64,000 nt of DNA, taken from NCBI RefSeq assembly GCF_001039355.2, contig NW_019774624.1:618726-682725 (forward strand), written 5' to 3'. This DNA is from Lingula anatina (Eukaryota > Brachiopoda > Lingulata > Lingulida > Lingulidae). The translations under genes were made by a program, and so were the position numbers. Each line of letters starts with the position of its first letter. Within the stretch, counting starts at the first letter, position 1. Below the pieces are notes generated by a model. The model was not told where the DNA came from. It saw only the letters and a program-made list of their open reading frames with translations, and did no database searches. This document shows, one piece after another, positions 11,158-24,350 of the stretch.

Positions 11158-14100
11158 ATGGCGACTGGATTTGCTGTAATCTGGCTGTTTTTGTTTTACG
11201 GAAAGATATGCAATACTGATTCAGGTATTGCGTATTTCTTTTCTATCGTGATACTTGGACCTTGGACGTAAAAACGTGACATAAGAGAAATGAGAATTAC
11301 ACATTTATGATGAGTATTTAATTTAACGTATAATACGTTATTTGATTTGCATGTTGTCAAATACATTCGTAATACTTAAAGATGTAGAATTTGCAACACA
11401 AGTAGGGCCTACTATTATTTGAAGATGGAATTTTTATTTAACACACACACAAAATTCATTGTTTTTTATTTAAGAGATATTACACTGTATTTATAAAAAC
11501 AATACGACTTAACCAATACTTGTCTTTATATAAGAATCACATTTTTATTACAGACATTGTTACAGGGAACAAGCATTTGAGAACAAAGGTATTCGTCATA
11601 CGGCAGTGCTTAATGAGCGTTATTTGAATCGATCCATTGGTTGACACTACTTCTGATTTTCTTATGCTGAAATTATACATATGAATTTAGATAATGAACC
11701 TGCCGTAATTTATTTCTATTTTTTATTGTTATTTGCTTATATCAGCTGTAATGTATTCCACTGTATTGTATTGAAATTACATCGTCTACATGTATAAGAG
11801 GTTTTACAAATTATGTTTTCATTTACTTTTTAAGTCCAATGCTATTTACTTATTGTATTGTATTGAAAATTGTAGTATTGTTCTGTTTTGTATACTGTAT
11901 GTGTATCTATTGTAATTATATATTTATGATACCAAAACTCAGACGCCACACACCGTTATTCAGAGATCCGCGTCAGTACCTGTTGCGCTGAACTTCTTCA
12001 AATGGCCGAAAACGTTCTACCACAAACCCGTCTATAGCATCCCAGTGGATGACCAGGTAGAGGAGCTGACCCTGGAGATAGACGCCCCAAGCGGAAATCC
12101 ATCATTTGCTTTCATCAGACCAAATAGTGAGCTATTCCGTTTTCTGTTTATTACTTTCGGAACTAGAAATTAAAAAAAATTATGACTTTTAGGTTCAAAT
12201 GGCAAATACCGCCGACATAAATAAAATATGAAAAAATATGGAATACTGGAATGATATCTGAGTTTATTTGGTTGAATGAAACTTGGCCTTCTACACACTG
12301 GATAATACAATCATAATTTTCTTTTGAACTTTCTGACCCTATTGCTCGCCAAAAGTTGTTTTAACGGTTTCACTTGCTTGTTAACAAGGTTCCAAGGCTA
12401 CTAATATCGGCATATTGGCCCTAGGCATCGCAGGTGCTCGTGGTCACAATTAAGTAAAGCAATTTAATTCACACAAGTCGAAGACGTACATGTATTTAAA
12501 ATATTGTTGAACCTCGTTATTTCTGCCAACATTTAAACCTACGCCTCTTAAAACTTGCGAACTCAAATTGTTATGAAAAGAAATCACCATGGGCATGCCG
12601 CCAACAAAACAAGTTTCATGTCAATTTCTTCGTAATCCCTAAACAGACATTTAACTAGTTTTTTAAACAAAACTAATCCGCTTTTGTCCCATCACATCGT
12701 TTTAGCTCAATCTCGATTTTAATAATCCAATTATTCTTACCAAAATAACTCCAAATTCTATCAAAACAATAGATTGAGAAATAGTAACACAAATAATTAG
12801 ATAGTCAAACAAATCTTTCAGACCGCCGTGAAACCTTCACCGGTCCAGGAAAATCGGAGATCAAGAAAGGTAACTGGAAAGTGTACAGTACCCAGGTAAG
12901 TGGTTTAATGATCAATGCCATTAACTTTTTAATGTGCTGTGATGTCGAACAAATTGAGTCAATTTTTTAAGTGTCCTGGTGCCCAAAACACTTGACCCGC
13001 CAGCAGTATGTGTGACTGTCTCTGTTCATAAACTCTTTACATCACACCTTTGATCAATACAGCACTGTAACTTCAGACTGTCCTCCCCGGCTCCTGGTCT
13101 CTGCAGCGGTATAGACCTGAAGATTGGCTGGTCCGGGTACTGGGGAAGAGCGTCGTCACCATCACCACGAAGTTTGTACGGGTAGATCCGATGACAGGGA
13201 TTGAATATAGCGTTGGTGGAAACCCCATTCAAGGTAGCACTGGCTATTCTTTGCAACGCAAGATTATAACTTTAATTTATAATAGTGTACAGCTCTTCTT
13301 AAAACGTGAAAGTTTTATGGTATTATGATGGCATTCGTTTACATGTAGGTGTTGGAGTATATTAAAGCAATATTTCACTTGTAAAATATATCTATTTCTG
13401 AAATTGTTTCCTATTCTGAAGATACGACACGATATGATCTTTAAGAAAATGTTATTTTGAAGAACTTTTTGAGTCAGACAAATGCTCGACATGTTAACAA
13501 AGAAGATGAGCAACATCTTAAAGATGCATACAAAGTCAATTTTTTGTCACAAAAAACAACCAAATGCCAGCATATAGTTTCAAGTAATATAACTAAGAGA
13601 ATTACCAAAAAGCATTGTTTAATTTGACCCTAAAATGATGTTTGAACGGATTTTTCTGCTGGCATTCTAAGCTGTATGTCAATGGGGAGGAAAGTAGGTC
13701 ACGAAATTAGGTTAAATTTACAACCAAAAATTTAAAGGAAGGAGCATTCTAAAGGTCTTTAATGGCTGATCGAGTGATCTATTCAGTTTATCCCTTGGCA
13801 TGTCGAATTTATTTGAGTCATATAGGAATCTAGTAGAAGTGGTTTACATGTGTTACTGGGAATCCACGCTCCACCGATGCTCGGTTCGTATGTACCTTTA
13901 ATTTTCATTTTACAGGAGAAAACATCACCGTAGAAATAATGGTGGCGGGGATCAGTCTTGTCAAGTCCGTGGATTCATTTACAGTACTTAATGAGAATGC
14001 TGACGTCGTTACTAGCATGAGTATTAATCCGGTTGCAGGGACAACCAATATCTTCAGAACCCAGTTTGTACCCCCTGCTGGGGTAGGTTGACATACATTC

Positions 14101-15024
14101 ACGTCCTTAAATATGTCACTTCATATTTTGGATTTCTCCAGAAAATGAATCAAGATTGTAAAAAGATCTATTGTTCAGAGCTCAGGGCCATCCAAAGCAG
14201 CATTATTTATTTATTTATTTATTTATTTTAAAAATACATTTTATAGCCAACAAGGCCCAGGAAAGGCATTGTTGACGGAATCATATAGCTGTTATTGGTA
14301 GTAGATTAACAGTGTACTGCAGTGCTTACAGTATGTCATACGGTGATATTGACAACAAAATAATGGTGCCCCTTTCAATGATCTATTAATGTACATATAA
14401 GCATCGAGTAGCACGTTAAACATTTATTAGAACGAAATGTAGTCGGACCCAGCACCAACTGAAAAAGAAACGCACGAAAAAGCACACACACTCGCTCAGA
14501 AATACTATTGGGTACTTATACACATCTCTGCTGTTAATAAATTGTATTTGTTTACATAGTTAATCGCGTTACAGGTGTTTGTCATGTCTATATCAGGAGA
14601 AGACAGATCTGGTTATCCTTTGATGCGAGTGACCCCGATCTTTACTCGAGCGACAACGATAAGACTTCACATACAAAATCCACCACGTAAGTCGGTAACT
14701 TTCACCCTGGCTCATAGAAATCAAAATTTTCAATTCTAGATTGCACATGTAGAGATTAAGTGTGCCTTGGCCAACTTCTAGATAAGTTTCGTCTCTCTAT
14801 ATATTGCTTCTGTGTATATCTTATTAATTTTTTACATTTATTTATCTATTTAAGTTTTGCAGTCCTATTGTTTCATTTTCATTTTTGTATTTATGCCATA
14901 TTTGTTTGTGTTTTGTTTGTGAACTAACTTATATTTGTGTTGATTTATTGTGGAAATCTGTAAATAGTAAGTAAATAGGAAAGACAAGTACTGCCCGTTA
15001 GATGCTCTGCAACTACCGTGGTTG

Positions 15025-15100
<76 letters not shown>

Positions 15101-17022
15101 CGCTCTTGATTCAAACCATTTCTTCTAATTGTGGTTTACATTACAGGGCGTATGGCAGCATCGTCCACTCTTACTTTACATTATGATATCACCAATCTTA
15201 ACAAGACAAACAAGTTTATAGTGAACGTCACAGTAGCCAGTAATGAAAGTGCGATTGCGAACTGGAGCACAACCATTCACATCTCAGCTACCGCAATCAA
15301 GACGTCTTCGTTCCCACTCACAGCTGTCGCGACACCTGGCGTACAGATGTAAGTATACAGCTGTTTTGTATACGCTGTCATGTACCAGGCCCCGCCGGTT
15401 TCACAAAAAAAAAAAAAAAAAAAAAAAAAAAAACAGTTTCCTGGCTTAGTTGAATGGGATTTCCATGAGAATGCTCTAACACTGTTCCTGATAGGGTTTG
15501 GTGTGTGCATGTGACCATGTAACGTTGGTAACCAAGTTCTTAGTAAGGGAAGCTGGCTTAATTTTTTTATTTTTGAAACAGGGGCCAGGTTGGCTCCTTG
15601 CGAAAAAATGTGAATATCCGAACAGTTGATGTTTAGATGATGTGTATGCTATTTTGTTTGAAAGATTTGTTTACAGCAATAATAAAAGGAAAACGTATAA
15701 TATTTGTTTGTCTTTGTCGCGTAACAAAATATCTGCCCTTGATACAAAACAGTTAGTTGATTCAATTTTCTCTTGAATATTATAACTTTTGTGCCTCCAA
15801 CTAACTCAGAAAGAAAAGTCGTTTTTTCCCTGAAAAGCACAACGGATGTTACAGGCACCAGCGTAACGTATGGGATATCAGGGCATATGTGTACTAAAAG
15901 TAGCCTGTGCAGACATAACTCAGCATGCCCATTTATTATTTCATTATTATTTTAAGGTCTGTGACGATTATTGTCAGCGAAAAGGGACTTCCTGGTAACA
16001 GACAATACGAAGAATTTTTCTTGGAGGTTGAGAAAATGGTAAGTAAAATCCATAAAAGAAGTTACTCCAGAAAACGAAAAAATAAATAAATCGTTTGAAA
16101 ATTAGAGTAAATGAATTAAGGGATAAAAAATAGAATGGTTGGTAAAATTTATTCCAGAAAAAGCAATATCAGAAAATGAAAATTAATTGAACAACCAAAG
16201 TTAATAATACACGACCGTGGATTCATAGTGGTAGCTTGAATGCTGTGAAATGTTATTATGATATTGTTGTTTCGAAAGTGATAAGTAAGAGATATGAAAT
16301 ATGAAGTTGTTGAATAAAAAAATTAGGTACATGCATTATTTATTTATTTATTTTTCTATTTTGCCAAAATCAAAATACCATAGTGCAAAGCAAAGAGTTC
16401 ATCCATCTTTTGTTATCCCCCCCCCCCATACACAGAAAGCTACTGCATTTACACTGTACTGAATATCCTTGGGTATTCAGTTTCGTGTCTTTTACTCTAG
16501 AAAACTGAAACAAATTCAGGGGATACAAGTACAGCGATTTACAGATCCAAAACTACTGCTGTTACAAATGCACCGGGGACTTCAGTTGTCACGTTGGCAT
16601 TCAGTTGGTATACAGATGGCTTGGCAATTGCTGCAAAAATGACGCATCTAACTGGAAAAACAAGGACGACTGAGAAAATCTCTACTACAGAAATAGCGGT
16701 GACGTCAAGCACTGATCAGACTTTCACTTTATTGACGTCTGACTCGACGCCGCCTGGCCAAACATTGCGGCATAACGTAGGAGCCGTCAAGTCGATATTA
16801 GAAAGTATTGCCGAGTCTACCGGTTTAATTACAGCGGTTGTCTTAGGTGGGATATTAGCTGTCACTGCTATCGCAGCCTCTACCTTCGTGGTTGTGAAAA
16901 AGATTCAGAAACCTGCCCCAGGAACACCGCGTGCCATTAAAGTTTCACCTGCGCCTTGTGCAAAGACAGCAACCGAACTGAATACATTTCAGTCGGAAGC
17001 ATCGGCCTTGCATCTTATTTAA
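11158..17022 (+). CDS. VWA-less hemicentin/VWA7-like membrane protein, 10 exons
   Basis: Exons: 11158-11224, 11554-11588, 11943-12126, 12822-12895, 13107-13233, 13916-14082, 14575-14686, 15147-15348, 15957-16038, 16501-17022. All are GT-AG with consistent phases, giving 523 residues. Residues 1 to ~20 are a signal peptide (ATGFAVIWLFLFYGK). Residues ~40-250 match the region just after the VWA domain in hemicentin and VWA7: a VYSIPVDDQVEELTLEI strand pair, a KKGNWKV block, LVRVLGKSVVTITTKFVRVD, then VFVMSISGEDRSGYPLMRVTP, equivalent to the family's GxDxxGxxFxR signature. Residues ~250-455 are Thr/Ser-rich beta-type sequence. A membrane helix spans ~458-482 (TAVVLGGILAVTAIAASTFV), followed by a ~40-residue tail. 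No VWA domain precedes it, and none was seen in the introns or just upstream. Exon 5 could instead start earlier at a CTTCAG acceptor near 13077. A cell-surface or matrix-contact role is inferred. Confidence 0.75.
15028..15098. repeat. (TA)n microsatellite
   Basis: About 35 uninterrupted TA dinucleotides in intron 7 of the hemicentin-like gene, just upstream of the exon 8 acceptor. Confidence 0.95.
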
Positions 17023-17400
17023 CCTTTATCGTTTTATATAATTATTTTTTTGCGATTCTGATATGTGTCATACACCCTGGTGTCATAAAACTAACATCGC
17101 GATTGTGACGTGTTTCTGAGTATAAAGCAGTAAAAAATAACGTAACAGGTTCATGTTGTATTTGCACATGCTTTATTATCAACCAAATCAGTGCACATTT
17201 AAGTGTCCAATCTGGCATGAAAGATCAATCAGATACAAAATCACACTATAGATGCAAACATACACTGAAAGATCTCTTTCAGTTTAAATCACTATCAGCA
17301 ATGCTACCCAGACTATATTCTTGCCAAAAATTGTAACATTATATGTGTAATCTCCAAATCCTATGTAGCCATTTAATTGGACATATCCCTTGGTACTACC

Positions 17401-17670
17401 CAGGGGCGGATCTAGGATTATTTGAAGGGGGTACGTACTTGCGAAGCCGACTCTCCCCCCCCCCTGTCCCCAACACACACATGGCGTGAAGTTCGGGGCC
17501 TGCCGAAGGGCCCCGAATATTTTTGGTATTTTAGAGGGCGAACGGTGTCATTTGGTACGGTATAGAACTATGTTTCAGCTAGACAAACTTCTAATTTCAA
17601 GAGAGGACCAGAAATCGAAGGGGGGGGGGGGGGGGTCAGGACCCCGCTGACCCCTCTAAATCTGCCACTG
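17401..17670. mobile_element. MITE with CAGGGGCGGATCTAGG termini
   Basis: The left end CAGGGGCGGATCTAGGA and the right end CCTCTAAATCTGCCACTG form imperfect inverted repeats. CTACC occurs directly outside both ends (17396-17400 and 17671-17675), a likely 5-bp target duplication. The interior is C/G-run rich with no open frame. Ends of this CAGnGGCGGAT type occur in many animal nonautonomous DNA transposons. Confidence 0.65.
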
Positions 17671-17830
17671 CTACCAAATGTATTTTTTCATAGCACTTCA
17701 ATACAGGTAGGGTTAAAAGCAAGGTCTTCAACTGGTGGAACTATAGCAGTCAAGAAAAATAATGGGTTGCTACGATCATCAAACATGATAATTTTTAACT
17801 TCTACATTCTGTTATCAAAATAAATTATCT

Positions 17831-20474
17831 TTAGAGTCTACATTCTGTCATCGGTATTGGTAGCCAGCTGTAGGCCGTTCTCACAACACGGTAATCACTT
17901 CTCATCTGACTGACTATCTGCTTACGAAGTTTGGTTCTAAAATAGATTAAAAAATAATTAGATAAATACGTACAATGTTGATGACAACAAGTAAAATGAA
18001 CACGAACCAGAAAGAGAGACAAACAGACAGATAGATAGATATTCCCCGGATAAAGTCGACAAATGGATGAATGGATAAAGGCTGAATGTCAAACAATTGA
18101 TAGGTTTATAAATATATAGATAAATAAAGGAGAACGGAGACTTGTGTGTTTCCTAATTTCTTTTAAATATGGTTATATAAAATTTAATTAATAATACAAA
18201 TAACTACATTTTCTGATGCCAGACAGTTCATTGCTCTTGTAAATTACATGTAGCGTTAAACGCAGTCTCAAATTTCTATTTTAGTTTAGAATTTCGTACA
18301 TTTCAGGAATGTTCCACAATGAAATATTCACTTTGTCAGCCTTGTCTCATACAGTACAAACCGTCCTTTTGTTTGAATATACAGTTTGTCTTTTTCATTT
18401 CCATTAATAAACGCTGCAAGCCCGAACGTGTTTTGGTTTATTTTTATGATAAAGAGTGAAATTGTCCACCTTGCCACGTGGTGTTAGAGATCCTAAGCAG
18501 CATTTACATGTAAGTGCAAGTATTGCTCTTTTGCCTGTTTGACAAGATAAACTCTACTGACCTTCGATTTTGGAACCACGTCTTGACCTGTGTCTCCGAG
18601 AGGTGAAGGTCATGAGATAGTTCCTGGCGCTTTGAGATGCTGACATACTTCTCTAACTAAAACGATACATTTGAAAGGAAGTCATCCTAGAAAACCCAAA
18701 GTCTCGCGAAATGGTCTACGTAAGTCAGTTAAGATTAGGCCTATGCTGGATTTGGAAGAGAGTGGGGTCAGACTTACACCCCATTTCCATAGATTAGATC
18801 GACCTACTTTAGATCGACCTAACTCCCTGGGGGTTCACGCTAAATAGCTGTCAGCCGGGCGGACACGAAAGTTAATTACCCCCCTATTACAGCTTGTAGT
18901 AGGCAGGACGGACATTTAAGTCGGATTATCTGAAAGTAATCTAGTGAGACTCCCCGCGGGGATAGATCGATCTAAAATCTATGGGAATAGAGCCTTAGTG
19001 GCAGCCTAGCGTGTGTGGTGCGGCAAAGAATAAAGCTGATAAAATGTATCCACTGATATCGTTGTTTTTTCCCTTTTAAGAGACCTAAAAAGTTGGATCA
19101 CAGTCAGTTGCAAAACAATAAGTATTCACAATGTTTTGCGTGTTATTTTTTATTAATTACATATAAATATAGTTCGGTCGATTATCTCTGAATGCCTATG
19201 ATGAAACGTCTTAAGGATATTGTCACCCTCACCCGCCCAAAACTCCTTATTTACGGTCTTACACTTATATTTTGGGGTAATAAACAAATCTTCGGTGTTC
19301 GGTGACTAAATTAATTAACATTTACACATATGCCACACATGTCATCTTACAGGTGATGTCATAATTGCGATTTTAGGGTAAAAACTGAAAAATCGGTTTC
19401 TCAAATTTCTCTTTTACCTGAGAAGCCACGGTCACCGTTTCAAGGCCCATTTAATGACACCATTTAATACTCCAAAACCCTGCCAGCAATTTTTTAAAGT
19501 CTTAGTTCAGATTTTATCGTTGATAAAGCAAAATAAAGCCTTTGTTTAATGAAAATCTGTAATTAGGGGCTCATAACTCCATAACAAAAATATTTAAACC
19601 AAAATGACGGCACGAGATAGTAGCCAATACATTCCCGGTCAACTCTGCCAATTTTCGTGATAAACTCTTGTTCAGGGATGAAGTTACGCCCCATACCGAT
19701 TACTAACTCACCTCAAAATAGAAAAGTGTTAAACTGACTATTAAATCTTTGAGTTGCCTATGCTTATACATTGCAACGAAAAAATACAAACGCCAATATT
19801 TTATATTTTCGAGTTTTTTCATTGTTTAAAATCAGCACAAAGATAGGTGCATTATTGAATAATTAGATGCAGAAAAAAAAAATCATTTTCGGTATCTGGA
19901 TGGTGATAAAGGGTAACAATATCCTAAACCTCGATACATATATGGCCACATACAATTAAGATAAATCGTTTCCTTAATCAACACGTTACAATATTCAATT
20001 TCGCCTCTGAATAATTGATGAAAATTACATTTGCGAGAGGGCGTGTTTGCACCCTCATGAACACCTATCATATTTCAATCAATCAATCAATCTTGGAAAC
20101 ACACTTACCACAAATTCTGCCTCAAGTCGTTCAATTTGCTTTGCAGAGTATGCCTGTCTCGGCTTCCGTTCTACAATCGATCGACGGTGTCTTCGGCCGG
20201 GACAAAGTAAGCTTGCAGAGCCTGATTACAACAGAACTATATTTACACTTTGTTCACCATTATAACATTCCATTTGTGATAAATTTCAAATTAAATGTAT
20301 ATGCAAGATTTGTTTTTGTTTTTTTTTTGTTCGGATTATTGAAAAAAAGAGGTGCATTGTTTTGTTTTTAGATTATATAAATACTGTACTTTGTGGTCTT
20401 GGAAATTACATGTACCTTGGATATCAACTGACAATATTCGTTTTGAGATGGATTTCAAGATGGGATTGTGTGAC

Positions 20475-20511
<37 letters not shown>

Positions 20512-20915
20512 ATCTTACCTGATATAGGGTACGTTGTGCCATAAGCATCTAAGGACGGTACAGAACTGGTTTCAGCACAGGGGTATCGATAAGTGACGAA
20601 CCCAGAATCGTGTAACAACGGGTAAAATATGCCAGTATGAGAAGTTAGATTCGTGTGGGGATATAGCTGGTATAGATGATGCTGTCCAGATTTCAAAGGA
20701 GAATCCAACACGTTAAGAATTTGAATCGCCCCGTTAGAAATAGTCTGAGTTTCATGGATTGTTCCAGTTGGGAAATGTGTATTTTGATCCACATATGACC
20801 GGTCTGCCTGAACGTCTGGTTTTTGCAGTATAGTATCGATGTTAAAATTCGAAAATCGCTTTGGAGAGCATTGTTCCTCAGGTTCTGCCAGTTCGTTTTG
20901 AACGTTTCCTTCCAT
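17831..20915 (-). CDS. Homeobox transcription factor, NK/Bar-like, 4 exons
   Basis: Exons (minus strand): 20915-20519, 20221-20109, 18656-18562, 17936-17831; phases 1,0,2 match; 236 residues. Residues 24-30 (FNIDTIL) fit the eh1-like Groucho-binding pattern FxIxxIL, as in many repressor homeobox proteins. The homeodomain is residues ~150-209, split by two introns: RKPRQAYSAKQIERLEAEF, then YVSISKRQELSHDLHLSETQ, then VKTWFQNRRTKLRKQ. Key positions are canonical (L16, F20, W48, F49, Q50, N51, R53); position 8 is Tyr instead of the usual Phe. Thr47 with QNRRTK resembles Bar, Tlx, Bsx and Msxlx-type domains, so ANTP-class/NK-linked is likely but the family is not settled. Only 27 residues follow the domain. 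The (CT)n tract at about 20479-20507 lies just inside intron 1. Nuclear sequence-specific repressor is the likely role. Confidence 0.85.
18779..18992. mobile_element. MITE with CCATAGAT...ATCTATGG termini
   Basis: TTCCATAGATTAGATCGACC at the left is mirrored by GATCGATCTAAAATCTATGG at the right, about 210 bp apart, with further GATCGACCT repeats inside. There is no open frame. It lies in intron 2 of the homeobox gene. A related fragment (CTAGATCGATCCATCTAGATC) is near 45144. Exact ends are uncertain. Confidence 0.6.
19215..19924. mobile_element. 710-bp TIR element with TAA duplication
   Basis: Starts GGATATTGTCACCCT and ends AGGGTAACAATATCC, flanked by TAA at 19212-19214 and 19925-19927. The interior shares blocks, in reverse orientation, with the 277-bp element at 7984-8260, so the two are length variants of one family. 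It lies in intron 2 of the homeobox gene. No transposase frame seen. Confidence 0.75.
20479..20507. repeat. (CT)n microsatellite
   Basis: About 14 CT units, located 12 bp into intron 1 of the homeobox gene. Confidence 0.95.
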
Positions 20916-21989
20916 GTTCGATACTTTTCTTGAAAGTATTGTGTTATACGCGATATCAAGTAGTAAACATCCCTGCTTTGCACAACGACTTGCACATTTA
21001 AAATTGAACCAAAAAACTAAGTCGCCGTGTTTTATAGTTAACGCTTTTCTATAAAAACACCCACTTTTCTATAAAAGCACTTATGTAGGACAATCAATCT
21101 GATGGAATACCCTTCTCAAAACTCTTTCAGTGTTGTTTCTGTCAAAATGTTTTACTCTTTTAACAACATTTGAAAAGAAGAGACACTTGAGCCAGTCATG
21201 CCCGCCAGCGGATTTGACAAAGGGGTCCTTGAGAACATCGCCGTTGAAGTAAGCGTGTTCTTCAATAACAGCAATCTGTTTAAAGTTTTATTACCCGTCA
21301 CATAGATGTACTTATCAATAGTTATCACTCGTGCTCCAGAATAATCTATTTTTAAGATGTTACATTGATTTACCTTTGCATAAACACTCGATATCTGTAC
21401 TTGTCAATTATGCTACTTTGCCTTTCATATTCTTTCCGGTGCCGTCGCGATAATCCATTGTTTTAAAGACATCTTATGGTAATTGCCTTGGGGTTGTGTT
21501 AAGGTGGGTTTCCGATGAAATGTGGGCTCTAGAGAGCAGATGGATTCAGTGGGGCACTTGCCCCCCTCCCCCACCTTAGTTTCGGAATTACCATTTCTCT
21601 TTTCTTCCCCACTTCCCCTTTAGATAAATAAATAAAACAAGCGAACTAAGCAAAAAATAAACTTTTCCATCCATGCGTCATCATGTGACAGTAATTATGT
21701 TCTCTCCTCCTATGTTATATTTGTTTTCAATCGATAAATATAAAGTATGAAATTAGAAAATCCCGGTATCCGCCAGTATGATGGAAATGAGGGATCTAAG
21801 AAAGTGCGACTGAATTATCAAGTCAAGAGTACTAATATTTAGGAATAATGAACTTTCATAATAATAATAATAATGATAATAATAATCTTTATTGATATAT
21901 GGCAACCACGAAGGTTGAAGTTATACATATATATATATCTTATTTTAAATAAAAATTTATTTTAAAATAAACTTTTAAAAAAGTCAAAG

Positions 21990-22232
21990 GGAGCCTGGTC
22001 ATTTTGGTCCTGTTGCACACTAAAGGTTGTCGCTCTCGCCTCCCTGGGGGAGGAAACAGCCGGGCTGCTAGCAAACGTACCATTTCTCAACTGCCAGACC
22101 AGACACCATTTTCACCCCCTTAGTGCTGAGTGCCGAGCGGGTAGACAGCAGTTACCGTTTATAAAGGAGCTGGTATGTCCCCGCACGGGGTTGAACCCAC
22201 GTCCTCCCTCTAACCACAAGCCCATCCGGTCT
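21990..22232 (-). mobile_element. tRNA-derived SINE
   Basis: Read on the minus strand, a pol III-type A box (…TGTGGTTAGAGGG) lies at about 22208-22224 and a B box (GGGTTCAACCCC) at 22187-22198, spaced as in tRNA-derived SINE heads. The unrelated body continues to ~21990 and then becomes A/T-rich. The acceptor-stem pairing of a real tRNA is not evident, so this is a SINE rather than a functional tRNA. Confidence 0.6.
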
Positions 22233-24273
22233 TCACAATGTATGGGGAAGCATAAAACATTATTTATATATGGACAACAACGGCCATAATAGTAGTTATA
22301 ATCATAATGGGTATTCATTCAATAAAACTAAAATAACTAAAGTCAATTTAGTCCATGCACGTACACTGTATTTTATGCTCACAATACAGGGCTTCTACCA
22401 TACTGTAGGCAAACTATTGAATTCCTCTCCAAGTACATTCTCTTTCTCTACTCTAGCCACCAAAAGACTGCAGACATCAAGATTTGTCAGTTTAGTTTTT
22501 ATATGCCAGCTGACTGTGAGTGATAGATACATGTTCAACTAGACAGAAACTGGTTTTAGATGTGAAAAACGGCTTCCGGTTCCCGTCATCTGTAAAGACA
22601 AATTGCAACATATACATACCGTTGCTGACTACGTGCGCTTCAATTTCCTGCAAAGACAAGATATTGCACTGTCTTGCCAGAGGATAAGTTCTTGGTTAAT
22701 GAAACATCGATTTATTGTGGTGAAAAGAAGCGAATACATAACATATCGAATGCCCCCTCATTATTACTCCCCTTCCCTCCCTCCAGATACAACTAGTAAA
22801 TGTTGCCGTACGTAGATATACTAACACTCGGCCATGAACGTTCTTCTCAATGGTTACCTTTAAGTTTGAGGCACTACCAGATATTCTGTTTTGTACCATT
22901 ACTCACTTTCTGCTTATAAAGTATCTTCATATACGGCGAAAAAGGAGATTACTGAAATGACACATATGTTAATCCATTAGCTGCCATGTATTCATATAAC
23001 ATATAGCCATAATCACTTGTATTGATGTATTGTATTGGGTTTTCTAGGCATTCTGAAACCCTGGTTTTCTTAGTAATTAGGATTGTTATTCATTATATTT
23101 TATTTGCAGTAGTCGTGCACAGGTTTATTGAATGTACAGCATAAGAATTGTTAGTAGGTCTTCTAATGGGAACTTGTCAATTTTCAAAAAATGATTGATT
23201 ATGGGATGAAACACGATGCATAGCCCACATTTTTTCAGTTGAATGTGAAGTGTCCTGACGAAAATTTATTATGGTATTGTGACATATACATGTATTTCAT
23301 CTCTGTTAAATTACCATTAACAGATGTAAAAGCGAGACGATTTTTTTTCAGATTATCTTTTAAATTGCATATTCAGCCATCTACATATCAAATAACATTT
23401 ATTAAATCAAGGACAGAATTACAGATTTAGAGCCGTTGACGTAAAGATAAAAGGCAATTCGGATGAAAACATCACTGTATCATCGAACGACTGAATTTTC
23501 GAGTGCGGTACTTTATTTTAAACTCGTGGAATACACAAAATCAATACTTGAATGGATTATGATAGAGGCTTAGTGTTTGCAATTCTCTATCAATGTTATG
23601 AAATTCCATAATCAATGTAATTCCATTGCATAAGCCTAAATGTGGGAATATTGCTGAATGGTTGTAATCATTAAACAGAATAACATATTAATTTGAATTG
23701 ATTTGTGACTGGATAGTCAATATATAAAGACATTTTACATACATGACGGCAGTCTTTAAACAAGCCTTGTCAGCTGCATGGAGGAAGTATTTATTTTTAA
23801 AAAATATCAAATCCAATAGCAAACTATGACAGGTAATTTTGGGGGAAGAAGGTGTTAAATGTCAAATTGTATTAAAATAAATAAATTAATTAAGTTATTG
23901 TGCTAAAGAAATAAAGATCAGTCATGATAATCATAATAAGGAGGCCAAACTAGACTATTACATATTTTTCCTTGAAGTGCAATAAGAACAATATCATACC
24001 TAATGGCCTAGCTATCATGAATCCTCCACAGAACACGTAAAACTCATTTTTACATCACATGCCTTTTACGTCACGTTTCTCAGAAGTTTGTTAATTATAT
24101 GTTTTAGTCCACGAAGAGGGCAAACGAGCCGGAAGCTTGGGCGCTTTATACTTATTTTGGTCCATCTTAATAGATGCATTTTCAATCTAACATAAAAATT
24201 AAGGAAACTCATGCATTTGAAAACCGTTGTGCCTTTTATCACATTTTAGACAGTCAACGACAGTTGCACAAAT

Positions 24274-24290
24274 TCTCTCTCTCTCTCTCC

Positions 24291-24345
<55 letters not shown>

Positions 24346-24350
24346 TGTGT
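24274..24350. repeat. (CT)n(GT)n compound microsatellite
   Basis: CT-rich tract running directly into eleven GT units. Frames crossing it encode only Arg-Glu or Ser-Leu runs. Confidence 0.95.

Noticed and set aside
20336-20548. Frames rich in Arg-Glu or Ser-Leu
   Set aside because: Translations of the (CT)n tract in the homeobox gene intron; similar cases near 24.3, 26.7 and 38.1 kb rejected for the same reason.
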